Assembly (NCBI GenBank): GCA_964494005.1
Contig: CAZBQE010000003.1
Location: 1 to 46,034 of the forward strand
Length of the DNA: 46,034 bases
Reading direction: 5' to 3'
Source: CAJBLF01 sp964494005
GTDB lineage: Bacteria > Patescibacteriota > Gracilibacteria > Absconditabacterales > Absconditicoccaceae
The notes beneath the pieces were generated by a model that saw only the letters and a list, made by a program, of their open reading frames with translations, was not told the origin of the DNA and did not search any database. Below, one piece after another: positions 37,391 to 46,034 of this stretch (position 1 is the stretch's first letter; each line of letters opens with the position of its first letter). A program made the translations under genes and the position numbers.

Positions 37391-38332
37391 CTAAAGTCTT
37401 TTGTTGAGTGTACGAGCAAAAAGATAAGAAAATAAAAATCCTACTAAAGAAACTACAAGTATCTCTACAAAGAAAATAGCTATAATAGTAACAATGTTTC
37501 CTAGAGATCCTATCAAACTGATTTCAAAAAGATGATGAAGATAATAGTTGATAGTAATTCCACTGATAAGCAATAATGCTATACAAATTATAAATGAAAA
37601 GGCGAGTACATTGATAGTTAACGCCACAAACCCTTTGATAATCTGACTATAAGTAGCTCATAATATTTTTTTGACTTCAAGTTCTCTGTGGAAAGTATGA
37701 AAAATATTCTTCAATAAAAATCATAGGAATGCGATGATGATGAAGAAGAGAATCGCTATAATCATATATGAAATACCTACAACGAAATTACTTAGGTTGA
37801 TAATACTTAATACTCTATTTTCCTGTTGTTTGATAGTGGATCCATCATTTATCAAGTCTTTGGTATTGAGTATAATATCTTTATTTTCCAATATAATGGT
37901 TTTGAGTGATTCATATTTGCTATCATTATCAAACATGACATACAAGGTAGACGGTAACGGATTATCGATACCAAATTTTGAAAAGTTACTGACAACATCA
38001 GGGATCTTTTTTTCCAAAAATGCGAGCGCATCATCTTTTGAAGAGAACATGACTTTGAGGCCTTTCGCTTCCAATTGATCTTTGAGATTGATGACTCTTT
38101 TGTAGGTTTCTGTTTCTTGATCAGGAATATCTTTGATATAAAAATACATACCTAATCTTTCCTTGAGCTCTCCGGTAAATGTATTTGCATAGAGAGAGAC
38201 ACCTAAAAATATATTCAAGAGAAAAAGCAAAAATCAAATGAAAATCCCGACACCTACAATATTTGCCCAAGAGGTTTTGAAAAGATGTGCGAGATCTTGT
38301 TTGAAAATTTTTTTAAGTGAGTTTTTTAACAT
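37391..38332 (-). CDS. ftsX: Cell division protein FtsX
   Basis: 313 residues, usual length. An N-terminal membrane helix (about 23-45; the TGA-coded glycine is in I-F-I-G-F) is followed by an extracytoplasmic domain and three more helices at the C-terminal end. E-V-K-K-I-L-G-A-T-Y-S-Q-I-I-K is the conserved loop between helices 2 and 3. FtsX works with the ATPase FtsE to control peptidoglycan hydrolases at division; no ftsE is adjacent in this window. The start ATG follows a phased array. Confidence 0.85.
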
Positions 38333-38399
38333 TACAAATTGGTAGATGATAAATGTGTATTGGTTTTAAGCTTCAAACAGTATGCTTTATGTTTAAAGT
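38333..38399. repeat. Heptad-phased run between ftsX and the TPR gene
   Basis: AAGCTTC AAACAGT ATGCTTT ATGTTTA AAGTTTA, 7-bp phase; same AAGCTTT theme as before nusG. Confidence 0.55.
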
Positions 38400-39020
38400 T
38401 TATTTTTTAAACATATGCTGGGTAGTGATAAATTTTTCGAATAGTGAGATTTTATTATCATAGAAATGCATATCTTTATCTATAGTTTGAAGTTTTTCGC
38501 GATGCTTATAAAAATATTTGATCATATCTTTAGCTTTTTTATATTTATGCTCGAGAATATAGATTTCAATAAGATTGTAGACAACTTCTGCATCCATATT
38601 GTTTACATAAAAAGCATCTTTGAGAAAGTTCAACCCTTTTTCTCTATTGCCATATCGATATTCGCAAAGCCCATAGCATCTTAATATTTCATGATTTTCC
38701 GCTTTGGTGAGTTCCAATGCTTTTTGGAGATATTTTTTGGCTTCCAGCCAATGATTTTTTTCCATTTCCAAAACACCTTTGATATACAAACCGAGAGGAT
38801 CGTTATTATTTTTTTTGGCATTCAAAAAATCTATGGCTTTGCTCGCTTTGCCGATTTCTCCTTTTCTATATTGGATATCGGTTACTTGTAACAAAGCATC
38901 CTCATTGTTAGGATCTCTGAAAAGAATGGTATTCACTTTTTTGATGGCATCATCAAATTTGCCGAGCTCTTTGAGTTCTTCTATTTCATTGATGAGATCA
39001 TCTGGAATATACATGGGCAT
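38400..39020 (-). CDS. TPR-repeat protein
   Basis: 206 residues made of tetratricopeptide units: E-L-G-K-F-D-D-A-I-K-K-V-N-T-I-L-F-R-D-P-N-N-E, R-K-G-E-I-G-K-A-S-K-A-I-D-F-L, W-L-E-A-K-K-Y-L-Q-K-A-L-E-L. No signal or membrane segment. It would serve as a scaffold. Notably it has no in-frame TGA. The start is the M-P-M-Y pair, with no good ribosome site; the second Met is possible. Between HtrA and ftsX on the same strand. Confidence 0.85.
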   Translation of the reverse strand: MPMYIPDDLINEIEELKELGKFDDAIKKVNTILFRDPNNEDALLQVTDIQYRKGEIGKASKAIDFLNAKKNNNDPLGLYIKGVLEMEKNHWLEAKKYLQKALELTKAENHEILRCYGLCEYRYGNREKGLNFLKDAFYVNNMDAEVVYNLIEIYILEHKYKKAKDMIKYFYKHREKLQTIDKDMHFYDNKISLFEKFITTQHMFKK

Positions 39021-39164
39021 ACGATCGATTCATAAAATAAATGTTCATATCCATTGTAATCCAAAAAAGTCTTATTTTCAAATTTTATTGGTATGATTCG
39101 GGTATTTGAATTTACATTTACTCAAACAATGATATAACTTGTTTATTGTGTAAAAAAACACAGA

Positions 39165-40325
39165 TTATTGAGTATTTCATCACAAAGTAAGGGAAATTTT
39201 TATGGGTGCATTGTCTCTTATGATATTTACATCAATAGTTTCTCAAGGAATATAAGTATACAATTGATAAAGAAAAGGAAGTGAAGATGAGATTTCTTGT
39301 CCATTGATTGCTACGATACTATCTCATACTTTAAGTCAAGCTTCCCATGCTGGTAAATCACTCAACACATCAGTGAGATAGATGCCGTGCTCTGCAGTAA
39401 TATTTTTTTCCTTTTGTAACGAAGGAGTTATTTCTTGGTATTGAATGCCAAGTATCGGCCTAGAGATTTTTCAAAATGTTTCAAGAGAAAGAAGTGTACT
39501 ATCGATAAATTCTTGACTGATTGGCAAAGCAAAACTAATACCTTCTCCTTCAGAAATAGCTGTAGTAATACCTATAACATTACCATTGATATCCAAGAGC
39601 GGACCTCAGCTATTTCCTGGATTAGCTTGAGCATCTGTCTGGTAAAGTCCTATATAAAGATTTTTACCGTTGAGCATAAGTTGTTTGTTTTTTCCTCATA
39701 TAATGCCCATACTCACCGAATAAGGGTATTTTGAAAGCATATTACCTATGGTAATAGCAAATTGTCCTACCTGTATCTCAGTAGTAAAGGGAAGAAATGT
39801 AGCCAGAGTTATCGTAGCAAGGTTTTTTTCGCTAGTAGTTTCAAGTTTAAGTATCGCTATATCCAAAAGATTATCAAATCGTATGTTATTTACATTATAA
39901 CTAGTTCCATCAGATAAGGTAACAGCATATTTAGCAGTAGTATCTTGAATAATATGTTTGTTGGTGAGAACATAGCCTTTTTTGGAAATGATAATACCAC
40001 TTCACCCTCAAAGTGTGGTTGTTTGTTGGCTTATATTTCCTGGACCATTAAGTTGTGCAGGGTCATCAAGATAAAATTTCACATCTTTGCTGATCATGAT
40101 GGTTACCGTAGAATGTTTTGCGGTAGCTATAGTATCTATGAGATGCGATTGAAGTGCTTCAAAATTTGATTGAGTAAAGGTTTTAACTTTATTTCCCATA
40201 GTATTTTCTACAGCTATTCCAAAAGATTGGAGGTGCTTATTGGTTAGTCATCGAATAATAATTCCGCCGAATAGTATCAGAAAAATATTTACAACAAGAA
40301 TGAGAAGTAGTTGTTTTTTTTGCAT
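39165..40325 (-). CDS. degP: HtrA/DegP-type serine protease
   Basis: 386 residues. Membrane anchor at residues 5-27, then a trypsin-like domain with the catalytic triad His123 (V-L-T-N-K-H-I-I), Asp154 (L-L-D-I-A-I-L-K) and Ser238 (P-G-N-S-G-G-P-L). One PDZ domain follows (about 290-380) with H-G-I-Y-L-T-D-V-L and G-D-S-I-V-A-I-N-G. It degrades or refolds damaged envelope proteins. The real C-terminus is five residues beyond the first TGA: G-G-N-T-Q after S-L-T-L. Confidence 0.92.
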
Positions 40326-40358
40326 GTGATATATAAATATCAGGTAAATATATGTGTA

Positions 40359-43004
40359 TTATCCTTCATTTTTTTCATCTACTTCTTCGTTTTTTTTATC
40401 ATCTGTAGATGTTTCTTTAGATTCTTTATATATTCCACTTTCCATGATTTCTGCAGCTTTTTCAGCCTTTTTTCTTTCTTCTTTGTATCTGAGATTTTCT
40501 TCTTTTTCTTCCCAAGGTCTATAGATGACGTCGATATCTTTATCTACCATTTTTGCTAGAGCTGTCTCTGGTTCATCAAGATGGATATCGTTGGAATGAA
40601 TGGTCTGAATAGCACTATTTTTGAATCTGATTCTAATAGCTCATTCTATAATACTGATTCCTCATTCAAGGATTTCTGATCCTGTCATAACGACTTGACC
40701 TTTTTTTGCTCTTTTCCATATCTTCAGATCTTCTAGATTCAAAAGTTTTCCATTTTTATTGGCGTGGATAAGGATAAATGGTTCTCATTTGTGAAGAAAC
40801 ATATTCGCTATTTCATCGCCTTCTTGTAATTCTATACCTTTGACTCCTCAAGCCGTTTTTCCCATAGGTCTGAGATCACTACTTTTGAAAAGTAGCATCC
40901 ATCCATGTTTGGTTAAAATACCTACATTATTGGTATCATTGACTGCTTCTACTTTGAGAATTTTTTCGTTTTCAGCAAGTTTCATAATAACCGTAGGGAA
41001 TTTTTTGAAAGAAAGTACCAATTCTTTTTTGATTTTTTTACAATTATTTTGGTTGGTAAGGAAGATGAGATGTTGATAATCAAAATGTAAGGTCTTAGCA
41101 AATACAATCCTTCCCTTGAGTCAGAAATGTTCATTGAGATTTAATGCATTTTGTTTCATAACAAAGCTTCCAAAATCTTTTAATCTCTGGACGACCAACT
41201 CACCTCTATCAGTGATGACAATTAATTTATCTTGATTGTGGGTATAGATGAGATCTATAGTTTCTTCAGGGATAACTTGTATCCTTGACTGATAGAGAAC
41301 TCTTACAGAATAATCATTTCCAATCCAAACAATAACATCTTCTTTGACTTTATCTGCAGCAGCCATAAATGCTTTTAGACTACCAGAAACATTATATACA
41401 CTCAGATCTTGTGAAAGATCCGTCTTTCTTTTGTCTCAATATTGTTTTTTCATATAAGTAAATTCATCTTTGATTACTCCATCAAGTTTTTCTGGATTAT
41501 TTATGATAGATTCAAGTTCTTCAATAAGTTTTTTCTTTTCATTGATTTCTTCCAAAACTTTTTTGATTTCAAGTCCTACCAATGATTGTAATCTCATCAT
41601 AAGGATATATTCTGCTTGTGCTTCAGAAAATTCAAATTTTTTCATCAGATTATCTTTCGCATCTTGCTTGGTTTCAGATTTTTTAATTGTTTCGATGACT
41701 TCATCGATGATGTCGATCGCCTTTTTTAATCCTTCCAAAATATGTAATCTATCTTTTGCTTTATTGAGTTGAAATACGGATCTACGATAAACTACTGATC
41801 TCCTAAAGGTTACAAATTCCATAAGAAGATCTTTGATATTCAAGAGCCTCGGCTGTTTTCCAGCTTCCACTAATGATACATTGTTTATATTAAATGCACA
41901 TTGCAATTCTGTATATTTATATAATTCAACAAGTATTTTTTCAGCATCAACACCTGATTTGAGATAGATAGCTATCCTGATCTTGTTTTTGCTAGATTCG
42001 TCTCTCATATCGGTGATACCTTCCAATTTTTTATCGACAACCAATTCACCAATCTTAGCGACAAGAGAGGATTTGTTTACCACATATGGGATTTCATCAA
42101 TAACGATAATATTTCCATGTTTATTTTCTTCTACATGGGTTTTTCCTCTCATTACGATACCTCATTTCCCTTTTTTGTAGACTTCTTTGATATTGTTACT
42201 ATCATAGATAGTACCTCCCGTAGGAAAATCTGGCCCTTTGATAATTTCCATAATTTCATCGACACTAACCGTATAGACATCGCTGAGTGGAGTATCATCT
42301 ATTTCAACAGCCACTTCATCTTGTGCTGCTTTGTCTTTTATTGCTTTTGCCTTCTGTTTGTCAGTAAGTGGTCTTCCTTCTTTTTCTAATAACAATAATG
42401 ATGCATCTAATACTTCATTAAGGTTGTGTGGGGCCATATTAGTAGCCATACCTACAGCAATACCCATAGTACCATTACACAAGTGATTAGGAAATTTTGT
42501 AGGTAACATAATAGGTTCTTGTAAACTTCCATCAAAATTATCTCTTCGATCAACCGTATCTTGTTCAATATCTCTAAGCATTTCTTCAGCTATTTTGGTT
42601 AATCTAGCTTCCGTATATCTCATAGCCGCTGCACCATCACCATCGATAGAACCAAAGTTTCCTTGTCCATCAACTAATGGATATCTCATAGATCGTGGTT
42701 GTGCCATACGTACCATAGCTTCATAGATACTACTATCTCCATGTGGATGGTATTTTCCCATTACTTCACCGACAATTCTTGCTGATTTTTTATGTTTTCC
42801 ATTGAAAAAATTATTCATCTGATACATTCAAAAAAGAATCCTTCTTAATACTGGCTTAAATCCATCTCTTGTATCTGGCAAAGCACGTGATACGATCACA
42901 GACATTGCATATTCAATATAAGATTTTTTTACTTCATCTTCAAGAGAGTGGGGAACAATAGTTCAGGTAGCGATAATTTTATTGTCCTGTTCGTTTGTAC
43001 TCAT
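40359..43004 (-). CDS. gyrA: DNA gyrase subunit A
   Basis: 881 residues. The winged-helix part has R-A-L-P-D-T-R-D-G-F-K-P-V, G-K-Y-H-P-H-G-D-S-S-I-Y-E and the catalytic Tyr130 in M-R-Y-T-E-A-R-L. Q-P-W-S-M-R-Y-P-L-V-D-G-Q-G-N-F-G carries a CGA-coded Trp104. A coiled co-domain (about 380-510) and the beta-pinwheel follow; T-A-G-G-V-K-G is near the C-terminal end. A basic-acidic tail of about 60 residues closes the protein. It cuts and reseals DNA for negative supercoiling with GyrB. GyrA versus ParC is not fully certain because the GyrA-box is degenerate. Confidence 0.93.
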
Positions 43005-43369
43005 ACTATGTAATTAAAAAATTAAAAGATTAAAAGACGTAGTGAAGCGAAGTCCCGCTTTAGCGGGATCAAAAGATTGAAGTACTAATATACTTCAAAA
43101 AAATCTTTATAAGAAAAACAAGAAACAATGCAATATCTTACTCTTATCATCAATTGACAAATATAAAAAAATATAAAAATATTACATTACCAAAAAAACT
43201 CCTATTTCATTAAAAAGCAACGAAACAATCTAATAAAATAGAGTAAAAAAAGAAAAAACACAAAAATACGCCCAAAAAATAGCAAAAATATTAAGAAGAA
43301 AATTTTAATACTTTTCATTAAAGTCAAGCATATCTATGGTGTGCAATTTTTTCTAAGAAAAAATCAGAT
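43005..43369. other. 365-bp AT-rich gap with octad array and one hairpin
   Basis: Upstream of gyrA. It contains AATTAAAA / GATTAAAA octads (43010-43035) and a perfect inverted repeat TCCCGCT-TT-AGCGGGA (about 43053-43069) without a T-run. The rest is A-rich with no supported gene. A TTGACA at 43154 lacks a matching -10 at proper distance. Confidence 0.55.
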
Positions 43370-43606
43370 CTATTTCTTCTTTTTAATAGTCTTTTTTACT
43401 GTTTTTTTGACAGGAAGCTCTTTTTTAGCTGGCTTTTTCGCTGGAGCTACAAGACCGAATATACTGCCTAGGGTAGGCATAGGATACTTTTTGGCGAAAT
43501 CATTAAATTTTTTGGCATCTGTAAATTCTTTAGAAACCTTTTTCTCTTTGCCATTGATGTTTTCATAATACATAAATTTACCTTGGAAAGTGCTTTTTGT
43601 AGGCAT
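43370..43606 (-). CDS. Small lysine-tailed protein
   Basis: 78 residues. M-P-T-K-S-T-F-Q-G-K-F-M-Y-Y-E-N-I-N-G at the start, a helical middle, and a C-terminal tail with alternating alanine/proline and lysine (P-A-K-K-P-A-K-K-E, then K-K-T-V-K-K-T-I-K-K-K-K). The tail resembles histone H1-like bacterial proteins, so nucleic-acid binding is likely. No TGA. No fold recognised for the front part. Confidence 0.65.
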   Translation of the reverse strand: MPTKSTFQGKFMYYENINGKEKKVSKEFTDAKKFNDFAKKYPMPTLGSIFGLVAPAKKPAKKELPVKKTVKKTIKKKK

Positions 43607-43680
43607 GGTGTATATATTAGAAAATAAAATAAGACAGTAATGGAATAGAAAAAATATTCTAAAAATCAAGACCATTCTAG

Positions 43681-43767
43681 ATAAGTGTTAAGTTCTAAGT
43701 GCTAAGTGCTAAGTATTAAGTGCTAAGTGCTAAATATTAAGTGCTAAATATTAAGTTCTAAATTCTA
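43681..43767. repeat. Heptad array TAAGTGC
   Basis: TAAGTTC TAAGTGC TAAGTGC TAAGTAT TAAGTGC TAAGTGC TAAATAT TAAGTGC TAAATAT TAAGTTC TAAATTC: eleven units in exact phase. The cleanest array in the window. It supplies the TAG stop of the following minus-strand gene. Confidence 0.92.
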
Positions 43768-44337
43768 TCACAGCTGTTTACCTAGCAATAAAATAATAGC
43801 AATACCTGTAGTATGTAAGATATATGCGATGATCATAAATTTTTTCATCGATAGATTTTTTCTACTTGCAAGTATGGTGATGCCTATTTCAGTAGGTAAA
43901 GGACTCATGATAAGTATGCCCGCAACGATTGGCATGATATATCTATAGGGAGCTCAGAATATTTTTTTTAGAAAGTTTCTAAATTTTACTATATATGTTT
44001 CTTCTTTAAGTAGAGTTAATTCCTGGAGTAAATGATTTTTTACAAATTTCAAAAGAATAATATCACTGATAAGTGCTCATATTCATGCCGTGATGATAGC
44101 TAAGATCAGCGAAACATCTTTTGATAGAATTAACAGCACTGCAGTAGCTGAGGTAGAAGTAAATCCATACGAGTAAAACAATCATCACAAAAACGTTCCT
44201 CAATATCCTAATGAGAGAAGGAAATTATGAATTACTTGTGAATGCATTCATTCATAAAAAAAAGTTATCGCTATAATAATAGTGACCATAAAGATAAGCA
44301 GTTTTGGATATTTACATCTATATCGTTTTTTCGTCAT
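43765..44337 (-). CDS. Integral membrane protein
   Basis: 190 residues with about five membrane spans and a basic N-terminus. G-G-L-F-Y-S-Y-G-F-T-S-T-S-A-T-A-V near residue 50 and S-P-L-P-T-E-I-G-I-T-I-L-A near residue 155 look like conserved re-entrant elements of small-transporter families (VTT/DedA-like or small multidrug-export types), but neither is certain. Many TGA glycines in the spans. Its stop is inside the TAAGTGC array, so the array may have trimmed or extended the tail. Next to a KefB-type antiporter. Confidence 0.6.
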
Positions 44338-44418
44338 TATTGTTATGGGACCATATAAATAATATCTATACTATATATCAAATAATAGGCATCAACCCAA
44401 AAGTCATAATATAGCTTA

Positions 44419-44466
44419 ATACGACAACTTTCTGCTTTAAACTTATGGCTTTGAGCTCTATTCTAT
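44419..44466. repeat. Heptad-phased run
   Basis: CTGCTTT AAACTTA TGGCTTT GAGCTCT, 7-bp phase with the same GCTTT theme. Confidence 0.4.
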
Positions 44467-46034
44467 TTAATGTTGCATCAATCCATGCTTATGTTGCTGA
44501 GCCTCTTTGATGAATTTATCTTTTTTGACGCCATGTTCTTTGATGAGTTTGGAGATATAATGTCCTCAGAGGAAATATGGAGTGACGACGTAAGTCGATC
44601 CAAGTTCGTACAATTCAAGCGTTTCCGAAATCTGATGAGAGGTCGTGATAATAATCGGATCTAAATTTTTGTGGTGTTTGATAGTTTTTATGAGAAGAGC
44701 ATTGGATTCAAAATCAGGTACAGTAGAGATAACCATTTTGGTATTGCTCATATCCAATTCATCCAAGAATTCTGGATCCTGCAAATCGCCATACATAGCG
44801 TTATAATTTTTTGCTTGCAAATCTTTTATAGTCATAGGATTATAATCGATTACGAGAAGATCTTGTTTGATTTGATTAACATATTTCAACAAATCACCTC
44901 ACATTCTATGACATCAGAATACGATGATTTCTCAGTTTGCGTTTACTGATGGTAAGGATTCTTGTACGCCGACTTTCTTCTCAAATTTTTTAAGTACAGG
45001 CTTAAAGATTTTGTACAGCTTATCTGAATACATAATCATATAGGTAGAACCGATGATCGTAATAAGTCATATAGTAGCCACTATAGATAATATTTCTTTA
45101 TTCAAATGTCAGCTACTTACTCATAAAGCAACGAGGATAATAGAAAATTCACTGATCTGTGCAACGGTCAGACCTGCCATAAATCAACTTCTAGAATCGT
45201 ATCCCATCCTTCCCATAAGTATGATTACGATAAGCGGATTGCCGATAAGGATGAGGAGCGAAAGAATGACTATTGTTCGGACATGTTGCATATTAGATAC
45301 AAATCCCATCTGCGATCCCAAGACGATGAAAAAGATCACCAAAAAGAAATCTCTCAGGGTCCTCATCTTCGCGGCGATTTCAAACCTCATCGGAGAGAAG
45401 GAAAGGGTAATACCTGCTACGAGAGCGCCTATTTCCATAGAGAATCAGAAGTAATGGAAAAGCCCTGCAACGATAATACACCATGCGATAGAGAAGAGGA
45501 GGAGAAATTCCTGTGATTTGGCAATATTACGGACAAAACGAGGAAGGATATAGATTCCTATCAGTACAGCGGTGGTGATCAGAATACATCCTTTGAGCAT
45601 GGAAACGGAAAGTGTTGATAGTATGCTTCCTTCCATAGTTCCCAAGGAGGAAACCAACATCAGAAGAATAGCTGCAACGATATCTTGGACAATCAAAAAT
45701 CCGATAGCTATCTTTCCATACACGGATCATGTATCTCATTTATCTGAGATCAATTTCATAATGATAATCGTACTACTGAAAGTGATGGCTATGGCGATAT
45801 AGAGGGATTCTATATTGGTAAATCACAACAGTTTAACTACAAAAAATCCTATCACCGAAGTGAAGAATACCTGTCCCAATCAGGTGATGAGTGATATTTT
45901 ACCGGTTTCTTTGATAGTCTTGGCATTCAAACCTATTCAGACGATAAAAAGCAGTAGGGAGATTCCTATTTTGGAAAAGGTATCAAAGATTTCTCCATGA
46001 GCCAAAAAGTTTAACAGATAGGGTCACAAAACAA
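44467..46034 (-). CDS. KefB-type monovalent cation:proton antiporter, 5' end missing
   Basis: At least 522 residues; the start lies beyond the right edge. About ten membrane spans of the CPA2 fold (I-G-I-S-L-L-L-F-I-V-G-L, F-S-S-T-I-I-I-M-K-L, V-Q-D-I-V-A-A-I-L) are followed by a cytosolic RCK/TrkA-N domain: I-I-V-F-G-C-H-R-M-G-G-D-L-L, D-L-L-V-I-D-Y-N-P and Y-G-D-L-Q-D-P-E, a Rossmann fold for NAD or nucleotide binding. The usual G-x-G-x-x-G is changed to G-C-H-R-M-G-G. It should exchange K+ or Na+ for H+ in response to a bound nucleotide. Confidence 0.85.

Noticed and set aside
43053..43069. Terminator at the TCCCGCT/AGCGGGA palindrome
   Set aside because: No T-run on either strand; it lies upstream of gyrA and does not follow a gene end.
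43154..43185. Promoter at TTGACA before gyrA
   Set aside because: Points away from gyrA and has no -10 hexamer at 16-18 bases.
7307..46034. Many genes look frameshifted or pseudogenised by TGA
   Set aside because: TGA falls on conserved glycines and flanking frames stay aligned; recoding explains all of them.

Overview
The window reads as a low-GC bacterial chromosome using the genetic code of the order Absconditabacterales (candidate phylum SR1, Patescibacteria/CPR): UGA = glycine and CGA/CGG = tryptophan (NCBI table 37). Two things in the sequence show this. First, almost every recognisable protein is interrupted by in-frame TGA exactly where its family has a conserved glycine (both helix-hairpin-helix glycines of RuvA, the GIDPG motif of RuvC, LIQEGNIG of RpoD, LepA, GyrA). 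Second, CGA or CGG sits at conserved tryptophans in superoxide dismutase (3 sites), thymidylate synthase (at least 5), RpoD region 2.4, MutY, a DUF1294 protein and a four-helix-bundle protein, while recognisable arginines use AGA, AGG, CGT or CGC. Coordinates below therefore run through TGA; only TAA and TAG stop.

Layout. 1-6578 (+) is an accessory-looking block: the 3' end of a 28-residue tandem-repeat protein, a small lipoprotein, a small membrane protein, three larger unrecognised proteins (one with repeats like the first gene, one with a coiled coil) and a Nudix hydrolase, with shared promoter-like and hairpin elements between them. 6749-10227 (-): HU, a sigma-70 family factor, an S41 protease, a YraN-type nuclease-like protein and Fe-superoxide dismutase. 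10414-12511 (+): an Elp3-like tRNA modification enzyme expanded by simple repeats and broken by a 100-N gap. 12500-16415 (-): a hypothetical gene, gyrB and rpoD. 16518-19931 (+): a candidate small RNA, ruvA, a 600-residue GHMP-kinase-like protein and small genes. 19908-20786 (-): a TPR-like protein. 20985-25036 (+): lepA, a DUF1294 gene, mutY, rsmI. 25090-27141 (-): a tiny membrane peptide, an SLT-type lytic enzyme and an unknown gene. 27217-28708 (+): a phospholipase-D-like protein and a small secreted protein. 28845-30513 (-): a CYTH protein and thyA. 30727-37302 (+): map, ruvC, a winged-helix protein, a four-helix-bundle protein, a Memo-like protein, secE, nusG, an unknown membrane protein, rplK, and rplA behind a likely L1 autoregulatory leader. 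37391-46034 (-): ftsX, a TPR protein, an HtrA protease, gyrA, a lysine-tailed small protein, a membrane protein and a KefB-type antiporter cut by the window end.

The most striking unexplained structure is a family of short arrays with a strict 7-bp period that fills many intergenic gaps. Each array has its own heptamer (for example TAAATTY, TTAGTTG, TAAGTGC, CAGGTTC). Some arrays lie inside lepA, elp3 and mutY, where they coincide with family-atypical insertions. Because 7 is not a multiple of 3, a heptamer array is read in all three frames and encodes a repeating 7-residue peptide. Heptamers such as GAAAGTT put one TGA into each 21-bp cycle and are only tolerated because UGA is glycine here. 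No tRNA, rRNA, CRISPR array, transposase or integrase was recognised.
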